Positions 1 through 8,383 of a DNA stretch of 64,000 bases are shown one piece after another. This DNA comes from Macromonas nakdongensis (GTDB lineage: Bacteria; Pseudomonadota; Gammaproteobacteria; Burkholderiales; Burkholderiaceae_C). The stretch is taken from the NCBI RefSeq assembly GCF_002837145.1, contig NZ_NWMV01000017.1, positions 34,473 to 98,472 on the forward strand. The letters are read 5' to 3'. A program made the position numbers and the translations under genes. Position 1 is the stretch's first letter, and each line of letters opens with the position of its first letter. The notes under the pieces are model-generated. The model was given only the letters and a program-made list of their open reading frames with translations, searched no databases and was not told the origin of the DNA.

Positions 1-162
1 GATTTTGTTAAAATGAGGGTCTCCTTTGGGTTGCTGTGCTTATTTCTGATTTCTGTTTTACTTCCGTTACTTGGTCTAAAGGGTGCGGCTATTTCACTGG
101 TGGTTGCTGAGATGTCATTGATGTTTGGCTTGTTATTGAGTCGCAGGAGAAAGTTTTGTTGA
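1..162 (+). CDS. C-terminal end of a membrane protein, probably a polysaccharide flippase (Wzx-like), 5' partial
   Basis: The frame is open from the first base and gives 53 residues ending in TGA at 160-162. The peptide is strongly hydrophobic, with two probable membrane segments joined by [14 protein letters not shown] and a basic tail (SRRRKFC). A Gly-Ala-Ala-Ile-Ser stretch between the last helices is common in Wzx/MATE-like polysaccharide exporters, and the next genes make and assemble a surface polysaccharide. The flippase call is therefore inference from context and a short C-terminus. The stretch is AT-rich compared with most of the window. Its stop overlaps the start of gmd. Confidence 0.5.
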   Translation, partial: DFVKMRVSFGLLCLFLISVLLPLLGLKGAAISLVVAEMSLMFGLLLSRRRKFC

Positions 163-1277
163 AAAAAGCACTTATTACTGGTATCACCGGCCAAGACGGT
201 TCCTATCTGGCCGAATTCCTGCTGGCCAAAGGCTACGAGGTACACGGCATCAAGCGCCGGGCGTCGCTGTTCAACACTCAGCGGATTGACCACATCTACC
301 AAGACCCGCATGTGGAAAACGCCCATTTCCGCTTGCATTACGGGGACTTAACCGATACCTCCAACCTAATCCGCATTTTGCAAGAGGTGCAGCCAGACGA
401 GGTATACAACTTGGGCGCTCAGTCGCACGTGGCGGTGTCGTTCGAGTCGCCCGAGTACACGGCCGATGTGGACGCCATGGGCACCCTGCGCCTGCTGGAG
501 GCTATTCGCATTCTGGGCTTGGAGAAGAAAACCAGGTTCTACCAAGCATCCACCAGCGAACTGTATGGCTTGGTGCAGGAAACCCCACAGAGGGAAACCA
601 CCCCCTTCTACCCCCGCAGCCCGTACGCGGTGGCCAAGCTCTATGCCTACTGGATCGTGGTGAACTACCGCGAAGCCTATGGTCTCTACGCCTGCAACGG
701 CATCCTCTTCAACCACGAAAGCCCGCGCCGGGGTGAAACCTTCGTCACCCGCAAAATCACCCGTGGCTTGGCCAACATTGCACAAGGGTTGGAGACCTGC
801 CTTTACATGGGCAACCTGGATGCCCTGCGCGACTGGGGCCATGCCAAAGACTACGTGCGCATGCAGTGGATGATGCTGCAGCGGGACCAGCCTGAAGACT
901 TCGTCATTGCCACAGGCCTGCAGTACAGCGTGCGCCAGTTCATCGAATGGTCAGCCCGTGAACTGGGCATCACTTTGCGGTTTGACGGCTATGGCATTGA
1001 TGAGCACGCCGTAGTGCAGGCTGTAGAAGGCGACAAAGCCCCTGCAGTGAAGGTAGGCGACGTGCTGGTGCGTGTGGACCCGCGTTACTTCCGCCCCACC
1101 GAGGTGGATACCCTGCTAGGTGACCCCACCAAGGCCAAAGAAAAGCTCGGCTGGGTGCCCGAAATCACCGTGCATGACATGTGCGCCGAAATGGTGTCAG
1201 AAGACCTGAAGGCCGCGCAGCGCCATGCCCTGCTCAAGGCACATGGGCACAATGTCGTGGTTTCGATAGAAAACTGA
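156..1277 (+). CDS. gmd: GDP-mannose 4,6-dehydratase
   Basis: Cytoplasmic enzyme converting GDP-D-mannose to GDP-4-keto-6-deoxymannose, the first committed step to GDP-L-fucose and related sugars. It is an extended SDR protein of 373 residues, the usual family length. The N-terminal Rossmann motif GITGQDG lies at residues 9-15, a Ser/Thr active-site stretch ASTSELYG at 131-138, and the catalytic pair Tyr157/Lys161 in SPYAVAK. The family signature [15 protein letters not shown] is intact. The start is a TTG at 156 behind AGGAG (145-149); a second TTG at 159 fits the ribosome binding site equally well. It overlaps the upstream gene by 7 bases and is followed by fcl 2 bases after its stop. Confidence 0.95.
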   Translation: MLKKALITGITGQDGSYLAEFLLAKGYEVHGIKRRASLFNTQRIDHIYQDPHVENAHFRLHYGDLTDTSNLIRILQEVQPDEVYNLGAQSHVAVSFESPEYTADVDAMGTLRLLEAIRILGLEKKTRFYQASTSELYGLVQETPQRETTPFYPRSPYAVAKLYAYWIVVNYREAYGLYACNGILFNHESPRRGETFVTRKITRGLANIAQGLETCLYMGNLDALRDWGHAKDYVRMQWMMLQRDQPEDFVIATGLQYSVRQFIEWSARELGITLRFDGYGIDEHAVVQAVEGDKAPAVKVGDVLVRVDPRYFRPTEVDTLLGDPTKAKEKLGWVPEITVHDMCAEMVSEDLKAAQRHALLKAHGHNVVVSIEN

Positions 1278-1279
1278 TC

Positions 1280-2251
1280 ATGACCAATCAGACCCCTGTG
1301 CACCCAACCATTTTCGTCGCGGGCCACCGTGGCATGGTCGGCTCGGCTATCGTGCGGCGCCTTCAGGCGCTTGGTGCGCAAAATATCATCACCCGAACGC
1401 ACGCCGAACTCGAATTGTGCCACCAAGCGGAAGTACAAGCCTTTTTCCAGCAAGAGCGCATTGACCAGGTGTACTTGGCGGCGGCGAAGGTGGGTGGCAT
1501 ACACGCCAACAACACCTACCCGGCCGATTTCATCTACGACAACCTGATGATTCAGGCTAACGTCATCCACGCTGCCCATATGGCCGGTGTGCAAAAGCTG
1601 TTGTTTCTGGGCTCCTCTTGCATTTACCCCAAACTTGCTGCGCAGCCTATGGCTGAAGATGCTTTGCTTACAGGTCCATTGGAACCCACCAACGAGCCAT
1701 ACGCGATTGCCAAGATTGCGGGCATCAAACTGTGCGAAAGCTACAACCGCCAATACGGGCGCGACTACCGCAGTGTGATGCCCACAAACCTGTACGGCCC
1801 TGGTGACAACTACCATCCCGAAAACAGCCATGTCATCCCAGCGTTGATTCGCCGTTTTCACGAAGCCAAGCAGCGCGGCGACGCCGAGGTGGTGGTGTGG
1901 GGCAGCGGTACACCGCGCCGAGAATTTTTGTACGTAGATGACATGGCCGCTGCGAGCGTGCACGTGATGAACCTGCCCCCCGAGGTGTGGCAGTCACAGG
2001 TGCAGCTCATGTGCTCACATTTGAATGTAGGCAGTGGCCAAGACCACACCATTGGTGAATTGGCCCAGCAGGTGGCCCATGTCGTCGGCTACGAAGGAAG
2101 CATACGTTTCGACACCTCCAAACCCGATGGCACACCGCGTAAGCTGATGCAGAGCAGCAAGCTGCATCAACTCGGTTGGCAAGCAGCTGTTGAACTGGAC
2201 GACGGGCTTCGGCTGGCGTATGAAGACTTCAAACAGAGTGCGTTGGCATGA
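1280..2251 (+). CDS. fcl: GDP-L-fucose synthase (GDP-4-keto-6-deoxymannose epimerase/reductase)
   Basis: Uses NADPH to epimerise and reduce the Gmd product, giving GDP-L-fucose for polysaccharide assembly. The product is 323 residues. It has the nucleotide-binding motif [10 protein letters not shown] (14-23), the active-site stretch LGSSCIYPK (110-118) and the pair Tyr141/Lys145 in PYAIAK, all typical of Fcl/WcaG. The frame is open upstream to 1181, but that part is gmd in another frame; ATG 1280 matches family N-termini. Gmd and Fcl form one pathway and are translated as a pair. The next gene starts inside its stop (ATGA). Confidence 0.94.
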   Translation: MTNQTPVHPTIFVAGHRGMVGSAIVRRLQALGAQNIITRTHAELELCHQAEVQAFFQQERIDQVYLAAAKVGGIHANNTYPADFIYDNLMIQANVIHAAHMAGVQKLLFLGSSCIYPKLAAQPMAEDALLTGPLEPTNEPYAIAKIAGIKLCESYNRQYGRDYRSVMPTNLYGPGDNYHPENSHVIPALIRRFHEAKQRGDAEVVVWGSGTPRREFLYVDDMAAASVHVMNLPPEVWQSQVQLMCSHLNVGSGQDHTIGELAQQVAHVVGYEGSIRFDTSKPDGTPRKLMQSSKLHQLGWQAAVELDDGLRLAYEDFKQSALA

Positions 2252-3003
2252 CTGAATCAGCTACACCCACTATCAGCATCATCACGGCCACATACAACGC
2301 GGCAGAGCACTTGCCAAGGCTCATCGAATCACTCGTTGCGCAAACCGACCAAGAATTTGAATGGGTGGTGGCTGACGGGGGATCTACCGATGGAACATTG
2401 GAGCTTCTGGAGAAGGCAAAGTCGCAACTGAGAAATGTAGTGATTGATTCACGGCCCGATTTTGGGATTTATGATGCGTTGAATAAGGCAGTCAGACTTG
2501 CAAGTGGTGAATATTATCTCGTCAGCGGCGCCGATGATGAACTCGATCAAACTGCTATTGAGAATTTTAAGATATTAGCTTCTCGGACAGGGGCTGACAT
2601 TTTGACGGCAGCAGTTGCAATAATGAATGGACGTTATGTCGTTAGACGTCCCAGTGGAGCTTCATGGTTTCATGGGGGAATGGCTTACGTCACTGGACAT
2701 GCTATTGGATCTGTGTTTCGGAAGTCGCTGCATAACCAAAAGTCAATTGGGTATTACTCGAAAGCCTATCCAATTGCTGCAGATCAACTATTTATCAAGC
2801 GTGCAGTACAATCCGGTGCATCTATTGCAGTTGGAAATTTTCTTGCCGGCCGGTTTGGTGACACAGGTGTGAGTTCTGTAAATTTGGCAGGCACTCTATC
2901 TGAGTTCTTTTGTGTTCAGCTCGAAACCGAACGCTTGAAAGGGCTACAAGTGGCGCTTTACATCTTGCGAATTATAAAAAACTACCCCAAACTCTTGCGA
3001 TGA
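2248..3003 (+). CDS. Family 2 glycosyltransferase (WcaE-like)
   Basis: Predicted cytoplasmic transferase adding a sugar to the lipid-linked repeat unit. The 251-residue protein opens with the GT-A fold start [13 protein letters not shown], followed by the nucleotide-binding ADGGSTDGT motif and [18 protein letters not shown] replaces the more usual acidic motif, as in WcaE-type enzymes. The substrate cannot be read from sequence; a fucosyl transfer is possible because gmd and fcl are directly upstream. The first 180 bases are about 50% GC, but from roughly 2430 on the gene becomes AT-rich, so the left edge of an acquired segment may fall within it. Starts in an ATGA overlap with fcl. Confidence 0.85.
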   Translation: MTESATPTISIITATYNAAEHLPRLIESLVAQTDQEFEWVVADGGSTDGTLELLEKAKSQLRNVVIDSRPDFGIYDALNKAVRLASGEYYLVSGADDELDQTAIENFKILASRTGADILTAAVAIMNGRYVVRRPSGASWFHGGMAYVTGHAIGSVFRKSLHNQKSIGYYSKAYPIAADQLFIKRAVQSGASIAVGNFLAGRFGDTGVSSVNLAGTLSEFFCVQLETERLKGLQVALYILRIIKNYPKLLR

Positions 3004-3111
3004 CGGTCTGTATATCTTTAAGGCGAAAAGTAGATGATTTAACTCTTATGTGTATAAATAAAAAATTCAAAACAACTGAAATTTAACTATTAAAAGAAAA
3101 GCAAAAAACCA
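3004..3111 (+). other. AT-rich gap between two glycosyltransferase genes
   Basis: This 108-base gap is very A/T-rich and holds no open frame of note. TATAAA-type hexamers occur around 3052-3060, but no convincing -35 partner or hairpin is visible. It may serve as a secondary promoter inside the polysaccharide operon. Confidence 0.35.
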
Positions 3112-3933
3112 ATGAAGAAAATAAATAGATCAATAGCTGATGTATCGACTATTATCCCGTGTTACAACTGTGTTGATACCATTAGGCGTGCCATTGAATC
3201 GATTGCGGCGCAAACAGTATTGCCGGCAGAGGTCATTCTGGTAAATGATTGCAGTAGTGACGGAACACTTGAGCTCCTCAAAAAAATTCAATCAAAATAT
3301 TCGGATGAGTGGATTCAGGTAATCGATCTGCATAAAAATAGTGGGCCAGGCGAAGCACGAAATGCAGGTTGGTCAGTTGCCCGTCAAAATTACATCGCAT
3401 TCCTCGATGCAGATGATGCTTGGCATCCACAGAAAATAGAAATCCAGTATGGCTGGATGTCTAAGAATCCTGACATTTTATTAACAGGTCACAGCTGTGC
3501 ACAATGGGATACAGGCAAATCTCTCCCTAATACAAATTACAACATCGATTCTATAAAGTGCCTCCGTATCACGAAGGTTAAATTGCTTCTTAAAAACTAT
3601 TTTTCAACACGGTCAGTCATGCTGAGACGAGACGTGCCGTATAGATTTGTTTCAGGCAAATTCCATGCCGAAGATTATTTGTTATGGCTGCAGCTTGCTT
3701 GTAAATCCAACTCGCTGATCACGATAGATTTGCCACTTGCATACTTATTCAAGGCGCCTTACGGTGAAGGTGGGCTTTCAGCTCAGCTGTGGAAAATGCA
3801 GCGGGGAGAAATCGATGTATATCGAAGAATAAGAGACGAGGGAGAGATAAATTTCGCAACCTATATGGCATTGACTTTTTGGTCGCTGATTCGTTTCTGT
3901 AGAAGATTGATGATTACTGCTCTCAGAAAATAA
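3112..3933 (+). CDS. Family 2 glycosyltransferase
   Basis: A second GT-A glycosyltransferase, 273 residues. It has the N-terminal STIIPCYNCVDTIRRA start, VNDCSSDGT (diphosphate-binding Asp) and the FLDADDAWHP metal-binding DxD-type motif. The C-terminal half has the EDYLLWLQLA acid/base-type motif common in O-antigen GT2 enzymes. Donor and acceptor are unknown. The gene is markedly AT-rich compared with the window, and the ribosome binding site is weak (A-rich leader only), both consistent with acquired polysaccharide genes. It follows a 108-base AT-rich gap that may hold a promoter. Confidence 0.85.
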   Translation: MKKINRSIADVSTIIPCYNCVDTIRRAIESIAAQTVLPAEVILVNDCSSDGTLELLKKIQSKYSDEWIQVIDLHKNSGPGEARNAGWSVARQNYIAFLDADDAWHPQKIEIQYGWMSKNPDILLTGHSCAQWDTGKSLPNTNYNIDSIKCLRITKVKLLLKNYFSTRSVMLRRDVPYRFVSGKFHAEDYLLWLQLACKSNSLITIDLPLAYLFKAPYGEGGLSAQLWKMQRGEIDVYRRIRDEGEINFATYMALTFWSLIRFCRRLMITALRK

Positions 3934-3960
3934 TTTATTAAATATAAATAAATTTCTCTT

Positions 3961-5169
3961 ATGCAAATAAAGTTGACTGGAATCATTGCCGCTGTTGCCA
4001 TAGGGTTGTCACCAGTTTATCTATGGTCAAGCGGCCTGCCGCAACCTTCGCACCTTCTGTTTTCAGTTGGGCTGATGTTGTGGATGATTTTAAATTTAAA
4101 AAATTTAAAATCCATGAGCATTCCACCGATATCAAATTATGCATTGGCTTTTCTGTTTTACTCAATTGTCGTAAACACGACTGTATTTGTTTATCATCAA
4201 GATGGCAGTACAATTTTATCAAGCATCTATTACGCTTTCAATATTATTTCGTTTATTTTTATAATAAAAATCGCATCCCAATATGGTTTAAAAATATTTC
4301 TAAAAATATTCTATATTGTTTTTTGGTGTGTATTGGTCGTTGTGCTGATGATAGCACTTTCTTGTTTGGGGCGTAGTTTCGGTGGATATAGGGTAATGTC
4401 TACATTTAACGACCCCAATCAATTCGCTCATTGGTTATTGTGGGTTGCATTGATTATTTCGGCAATTGGCTGGGCAATAAAGAAATCATGTATGCCTGGC
4501 GTGATTGCATTCAGTTTGGCTGCCTCTGGTATATTGGCTTCACTATCCCGAAGCGGGATGCTCGCTTTGGTTGTTGTCATGCTAGTAGGATTGCTTGTTC
4601 TACTCTATTCGAAATCAAGGTCTGAAATTTTTCTAAAAGCCAATGATTTTCGGGTGGTCAAAGTGATCGGTGTAGCATTTATCTTATCAGCTCCTTTGTT
4701 GTTTGTAAATTTTATTACGCCATCGCTTTGCAGTCTGTTTGGAAATGAGCATATCTCACAAGCTTCGCGACACACGGCGCTTTACGATCGTGTTTCTGAC
4801 AGAGGCTTAAACTCTTCATTTGAAGGGCGTGGATATGACAGACTGTGGAAATTTCCTGAGTATCTGTTTTATGGTGCTGGCGAAGGCGCAAACCATAGAT
4901 GGGAGGCCGAGGCCATATTTCATGGAGAAGTTCATTCCACCTTTGCAGGTGTATGGTTTTATTATGGGATCCCTGGTTTGTTTTTCTTGCTCATTTTTCT
5001 GTATAAAATCTGGATGCGGCTTGATACAGTGTGGATGAAACTGCTGTTCTTTGCTCCATTGGCTTATAGCTTTGGCACTTATAATCTCAGAAATTGGATG
5101 TTTTGGATCGGATTGGCCTTTCTTTATCTTGCATCTGAGCATGCAAGGCAATTTCGCCATCAAGATTAG
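3961..5169 (+). CDS. O-antigen/polysaccharide polymerase, Wzy-like membrane protein
   Basis: Predicted inner-membrane protein of 402 residues with about ten hydrophobic segments, expected to polymerise lipid-linked repeat units on the periplasmic side. The family is poorly conserved, but the central STFNDPNQFAHWL stretch and a large periplasmic loop containing GAGEGANHRWE and HSTFAGVWFYYGIPG match the O-antigen ligase/polymerase pattern. Position among glycosyltransferases, and the presence of a separate WaaL-like gene at 11190, favour polymerase over ligase. The gene lies in the AT-richest part of the window. The specific product is unknown. Confidence 0.78.
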   Translation: MQIKLTGIIAAVAIGLSPVYLWSSGLPQPSHLLFSVGLMLWMILNLKNLKSMSIPPISNYALAFLFYSIVVNTTVFVYHQDGSTILSSIYYAFNIISFIFIIKIASQYGLKIFLKIFYIVFWCVLVVVLMIALSCLGRSFGGYRVMSTFNDPNQFAHWLLWVALIISAIGWAIKKSCMPGVIAFSLAASGILASLSRSGMLALVVVMLVGLLVLLYSKSRSEIFLKANDFRVVKVIGVAFILSAPLLFVNFITPSLCSLFGNEHISQASRHTALYDRVSDRGLNSSFEGRGYDRLWKFPEYLFYGAGEGANHRWEAEAIFHGEVHSTFAGVWFYYGIPGLFFLLIFLYKIWMRLDTVWMKLLFFAPLAYSFGTYNLRNWMFWIGLAFLYLASEHARQFRHQD

Positions 5170-5182
5170 TAAGATAATTTAA

Positions 5183-6316
5183 ATGAAAAAGTTGGCCTTC
5201 ATTGCTCATCATGCATCGGGAATAATTAACTTCCGAGGCTCGTTAATTTCAGCCTTAAGCGATTTAAATTTAGAATTTATTGTGTATTCTTCGGAATGGA
5301 ATGAAGGTGCGGTCGGTTTTGTAAAAAACAGCAGGGGGCGGGCATTTTCATATCATCTTCAACGCACTGGATTGAATCCTTTGAGTGATTTAATTACTCT
5401 ATGGGATTTGTGGCGCTCACTTAAGACAGAGAAGCCAGATATTGTATTTACTTACGCCGCAAAAACCAATGTGTGGGGCATGCTGGCCGCCGCGCTGGCA
5501 GGGGTGCCGCACCGCGTAGCCATGGTGGAGGGCATGGGCTACGCCTTTACCGAAAGTGCCAATGGTCGCACCTTCAAGCAGCGGCTGGTGGGTGCGGTGC
5601 TGGCTACGCTATACCGTCTGGCATTCAAGCTGGCGCACAAGGTGGTGGTGCTCAACCCAGACGACGCAGCTGACCTGCAGCGCTTGTGCGGCCTGGCGCC
5701 GCACAAAACGGTGATGTTGGGCGGCATTGGCGTGCCCCTGCCCGACTGGCCCTTGCACCCACCCCATACCCAGCCCATCAGCTTCACACTGATTGCCAGG
5801 CTGCTGCGCGAAAAAGGCATTTTGGAATATCTGCAAGCGGCACGGTTGGTGAAAGCGCAACACCCAGAGGTACGTTTTTACCTGCTCGGTGGGCTGGACG
5901 AAAATCCCGGTGCCATCAACCAAGCCGACATACAGCCTTGGCTCGACGATGGCACCGTGGAATGGCCTGGCCAGGTGAATGTGAAGCCTTGGCTGGCCAA
6001 GACCAGTGTGTATGTATTGCCTTCATACCGTGAAGGTGTGCCCCGGAGCACGCAAGAAGCAATGGCCATGGGCCGCCCCGTCATCACCACAGACGTACCG
6101 GGCTGCCGCGAAACGGTAGTGGATGGTGTGAACGGTTTCATGGTGCCTCCGCGCAATGTGCCTACGCTGGCAGCAGCCATGCTCAAGTTCGTCCAAAACC
6201 CCAGCCTGGTGGCCACCATGGGCACAGAAAGCCGTCGCTTGGCAGAGGAGCGTTTTGATGTGGACAAAATCAACCAGAGGTTGATGGAGGTCTTGGGTGT
6301 GAGGGAAGTGCGATGA
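5183..6316 (+). CDS. Family 4 glycosyltransferase (PglA-like), mosaic gene
   Basis: GT-B fold transferase of 377 residues that probably adds the second sugar to the undecaprenyl-linked acceptor. The C-terminal half has the GT4 signature REGVPRSTQEAMAMGRPV followed by TTDVPGCRETVVDG, closest in character to PglA/WbpX-type enzymes. The N-terminal domain begins MKKLAFIAHHASGIINFRGS. Base composition changes abruptly near 5460 (about residue 93): AT-rich before, strongly GC-rich after, with the frame intact. The gene therefore looks like a recombination joint between an acquired segment and a resident 3' part. Its last 4 bases overlap the next start. Confidence 0.88.
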   Translation: MKKLAFIAHHASGIINFRGSLISALSDLNLEFIVYSSEWNEGAVGFVKNSRGRAFSYHLQRTGLNPLSDLITLWDLWRSLKTEKPDIVFTYAAKTNVWGMLAAALAGVPHRVAMVEGMGYAFTESANGRTFKQRLVGAVLATLYRLAFKLAHKVVVLNPDDAADLQRLCGLAPHKTVMLGGIGVPLPDWPLHPPHTQPISFTLIARLLREKGILEYLQAARLVKAQHPEVRFYLLGGLDENPGAINQADIQPWLDDGTVEWPGQVNVKPWLAKTSVYVLPSYREGVPRSTQEAMAMGRPVITTDVPGCRETVVDGVNGFMVPPRNVPTLAAAMLKFVQNPSLVATMGTESRRLAEERFDVDKINQRLMEVLGVREVR

Positions 6317-6921
6317 AGCGCATCTTTGACGTTTGCGGGTCTGCGGTTGCGTTGACACTGCTCAGCTTGCCTTTGCTTTTGCTGGCATGGGCCGTGCGCC
6401 TAAAGCTGGGCAGCCCCGTCTTCTTCCGCCAGGTGCGCCCCGGCCTGCACGGCAAGCCGTTTGAAATGGTGAAGTTCCGCACCATGACCAGCGAACGCGG
6501 CCCCGACGGCCAGTTGCTGCCCGACGCCGTGCGCCTGACGCCGTTTGGTCGCTTTCTGCGCGCCACCAGCCTGGACGAACTGCCCGAGCTGTGGAACGTG
6601 CTCAAGGGCGACATGAGCCTGGTGGGCCCGCGCCCGCTGCTGATGGAATACCTGCCGCTCTACACCCCCGAACAGGCCCGCCGCCACGAGGTGCGCCCCG
6701 GCATCACCGGCTGGGCCCAGGTGAACGGCCGCAACGCCATCAGCTGGGAAGACAAGTTCCAGCTCGACGTGTGGTACGTGGACCACCGCAGCCTTTGGCT
6801 GGACATCAAAATCCTGTGGCTCACGGTAAAGAAAGTGCTGGTACGCGACGGCATCAGCGCGGCTGGCGAGGCCACCATGCCCCGGTTTACCGGCAGCAAT
6901 ACCCAGGAACCACAACCATGA
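6313..6921 (+). CDS. pglC: Undecaprenyl-phosphate sugar phosphotransferase (PglC-like)
   Basis: Monotopic phosphoglycosyl transferase that loads a sugar-1-phosphate (bacillosamine-type, judging from neighbours) onto undecaprenyl phosphate and starts repeat-unit synthesis. The 202-residue length matches the short PglC form. An N-terminal hydrophobic re-entrant helix (about residues 8-30) is followed by KFRTMT, the catalytic Asp-Glu pair in SLDELPELWNVLKGDMS, and LVGPRPLL. The C-terminus GITGWAQVNGRN and WYVDHRSLWLD completes the family pattern. It overlaps the upstream GT4 and downstream pglD-like genes by 4 bases each. The sugar is inferred from context. Confidence 0.9.
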   Translation: MKRIFDVCGSAVALTLLSLPLLLLAWAVRLKLGSPVFFRQVRPGLHGKPFEMVKFRTMTSERGPDGQLLPDAVRLTPFGRFLRATSLDELPELWNVLKGDMSLVGPRPLLMEYLPLYTPEQARRHEVRPGITGWAQVNGRNAISWEDKFQLDVWYVDHRSLWLDIKILWLTVKKVLVRDGISAAGEATMPRFTGSNTQEPQP

Positions 6922-7568
6922 AGCAAGTCGCCATCTTCGGCGCCAGCGGCTTTGGCCGCGAAGTGATGCCACTGGCCCGGCAGCAATGGGCCGCCGGTGG
7001 CGAACCGCACCAACTGGTGTTTGTAGATGACCACCCCCCCGCCGCCGAATGCAACGGCCACCGCGTGCTCACCTACGCCGAATGGCTGGCCCAGCCCGCC
7101 AGCAGCCGGCACATCAACATCGCCATTGCCAACAGCGCGGTGCGCCAGAGGCTGGTGCAGCGCTGCCTGGCCGACGGGGTGCAGTTCTTCGAGGTGCGCG
7201 CCGCCAACGTGGTGCAGCTGGACGACGTGCAGCTGGGCGAAGGCGCCATCCTCTGCCCTTTCGTCACCCTCACCAGCAACATCCGCATAGGCCAACACTT
7301 CCACGCCAACATTTACAGCTATGTGGCACACGATTGCGTGATTGGCGACTACGTCACCTTCGCCCCCGGGGTGAAGTGCAATGGCAACGTGGTGGTGGAA
7401 GACCACGCCTACATCGGTACCGGCGCCGTCATCAAACAGGGCCAGCCCGGCGAGCCCCTGGTGATTGGCCGTGGGGCGGTGGTGGGCATGGGCGCCGTTG
7501 TCACCAAAAGCGTGCCGCCCGGAGCCACGGTGGTGGGCAACCCGGCGCGGCCGATGGTGCTGTCATGA
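6918..7568 (+). CDS. pglD: Sugar O/N-acyltransferase, PglD-like
   Basis: Probable acetyl-CoA-dependent N-acetyltransferase acting on a UDP-4-amino-sugar. The 216-residue protein has an N-terminal UDP-sugar-binding domain (IFGASGFGREV) and a C-terminal left-handed beta-helix of hexapeptide repeats. His in YVAHDCVIGDYV is the expected catalytic base, and the end VVGNPARPM is typical. The ATG at 6918 overlaps the pglC-like stop; upstream in-frame sequence belongs to pglC. With the aminotransferase at 8377 it would complete a 2,4-diacetamido-trideoxyhexose donor. The matching 4,6-dehydratase is not in this window. Confidence 0.86.
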   Translation: MKQVAIFGASGFGREVMPLARQQWAAGGEPHQLVFVDDHPPAAECNGHRVLTYAEWLAQPASSRHINIAIANSAVRQRLVQRCLADGVQFFEVRAANVVQLDDVQLGEGAILCPFVTLTSNIRIGQHFHANIYSYVAHDCVIGDYVTFAPGVKCNGNVVVEDHAYIGTGAVIKQGQPGEPLVIGRGAVVGMGAVVTKSVPPGATVVGNPARPMVLS

Positions 7569-7576
7569 CAGGCTTG

Positions 7577-7585
7577 TGATATAGT
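7577..7585 (+). promoter_or_regulatory. Possible extended -10 promoter for the NYN gene
   Basis: TGATATAGT fits the extended -10 pattern TG-N-TATAAT with two mismatches and lies just after the pglD-like stop. No good -35 is visible. It would give a leader of about 80 bases for the NYN-domain gene. Confidence 0.35.
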
Positions 7586-7634
7586 AAAAAGTATCCCGCC
7601 CTTGGCAGTACGCCGTCCAATCATCCAGGACGTG

Positions 7635-7664
7635 CCGAACCCTAGGGCGTTTTTGTTGGTTCGG
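7635..7664 (+). promoter_or_regulatory. Inverted repeat over the NYN gene ribosome binding site
   Basis: CCGAACC (7635-7641) pairs perfectly with GGTTCGG (7658-7664) across a 16-base loop. The right arm reaches into the GGGGAGAA ribosome binding site in front of ATG 7673, so the folded RNA could restrict translation. The role is inferred. Confidence 0.45.
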
Positions 7665-7672
7665 GGAGAAAC

Positions 7673-8383
7673 ATGCCTACGGCGATTTTGATAGACGGTG
7701 GGTATTTTGTAAAACGTTTCAGGGCGCTTGAACCGCACAACGCCTACAACGCAGAACGGGCCGCTGACTGCATTTTTCGGTGGGCTGTTGCCCACCTGTC
7801 AGAGAGAGTGGCCTCCAAGCCGGCAGAACAACGCTCTCGTCGACGAGAGTTGTACCGCGTCTTTTTTTATGATTGTCCGCCGCTCCAAAAAAAACTACAC
7901 AACCCCCTTTCAAAAAAGGCGGTCGATTTCGCCAAATCGGCAGAGGCGGTATTTCGACTTGAATTGCATCAGCGTTTGCTGAAAAAGAGAAAGCTGGCCC
8001 TGCGCTTGGGGCACTTGACGAACGATTCGCCGTGGACCATCAAGCCGACCAAGGTGGCTGAATTGCTGGCAGGGAAGTGCGTTTTTTCTTCTTTGACGGA
8101 GGAGGACGTGATGCCGGCTATCCGTCAGAAAGGGGTAGACATGCGCATTGGTGTGGATGTTGCCTCGCTGGCTTTCAAACGACAGGTGGATCAGATAGTT
8201 TTGTTTGCTGGAGACGCAGACTTTGTGCCCGCAGCCAAGTTGGCCAGGCGAGAGGGCATTGATTTTGTACTTGACCCCATGTGGCGTTCCGTGTCAGACA
8301 GCCTGATGGAACACATTGATGGATTGCGGTCAACCTGCCCCAAGCCAAATGGCAGCAAACCAGCCGAGGTAGGCCCATGCTGA
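7673..8383 (+). CDS. NYN-domain (PIN-like, LabA/DUF88 type) putative ribonuclease
   Basis: The 236-residue protein begins AILIDGGYFVKR and later has KGVDMRIGVDVASLA and LFAGDADFVPAAKLARREG. This spacing of acidic residues (Asp8, Asp156, Asp162, Asp181, Asp183) is that of the NYN domain, a PIN-like metal-dependent RNase fold. The central region (50-130) is basic. It is unusual inside a sugar-biosynthesis operon, separating pglD- and pglE-like genes that cooperate. Its GC content is visibly lower than both neighbours. It begins after a 104-base gap with a possible promoter and hairpin, yet its end overlaps the next start by 7 bases, so it is fully integrated in the operon. The target RNA is unknown. 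Confidence 0.85.
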   Translation: MPTAILIDGGYFVKRFRALEPHNAYNAERAADCIFRWAVAHLSERVASKPAEQRSRRRELYRVFFYDCPPLQKKLHNPLSKKAVDFAKSAEAVFRLELHQRLLKKRKLALRLGHLTNDSPWTIKPTKVAELLAGKCVFSSLTEEDVMPAIRQKGVDMRIGVDVASLAFKRQVDQIVLFAGDADFVPAAKLARREGIDFVLDPMWRSVSDSLMEHIDGLRSTCPKPNGSKPAEVGPC

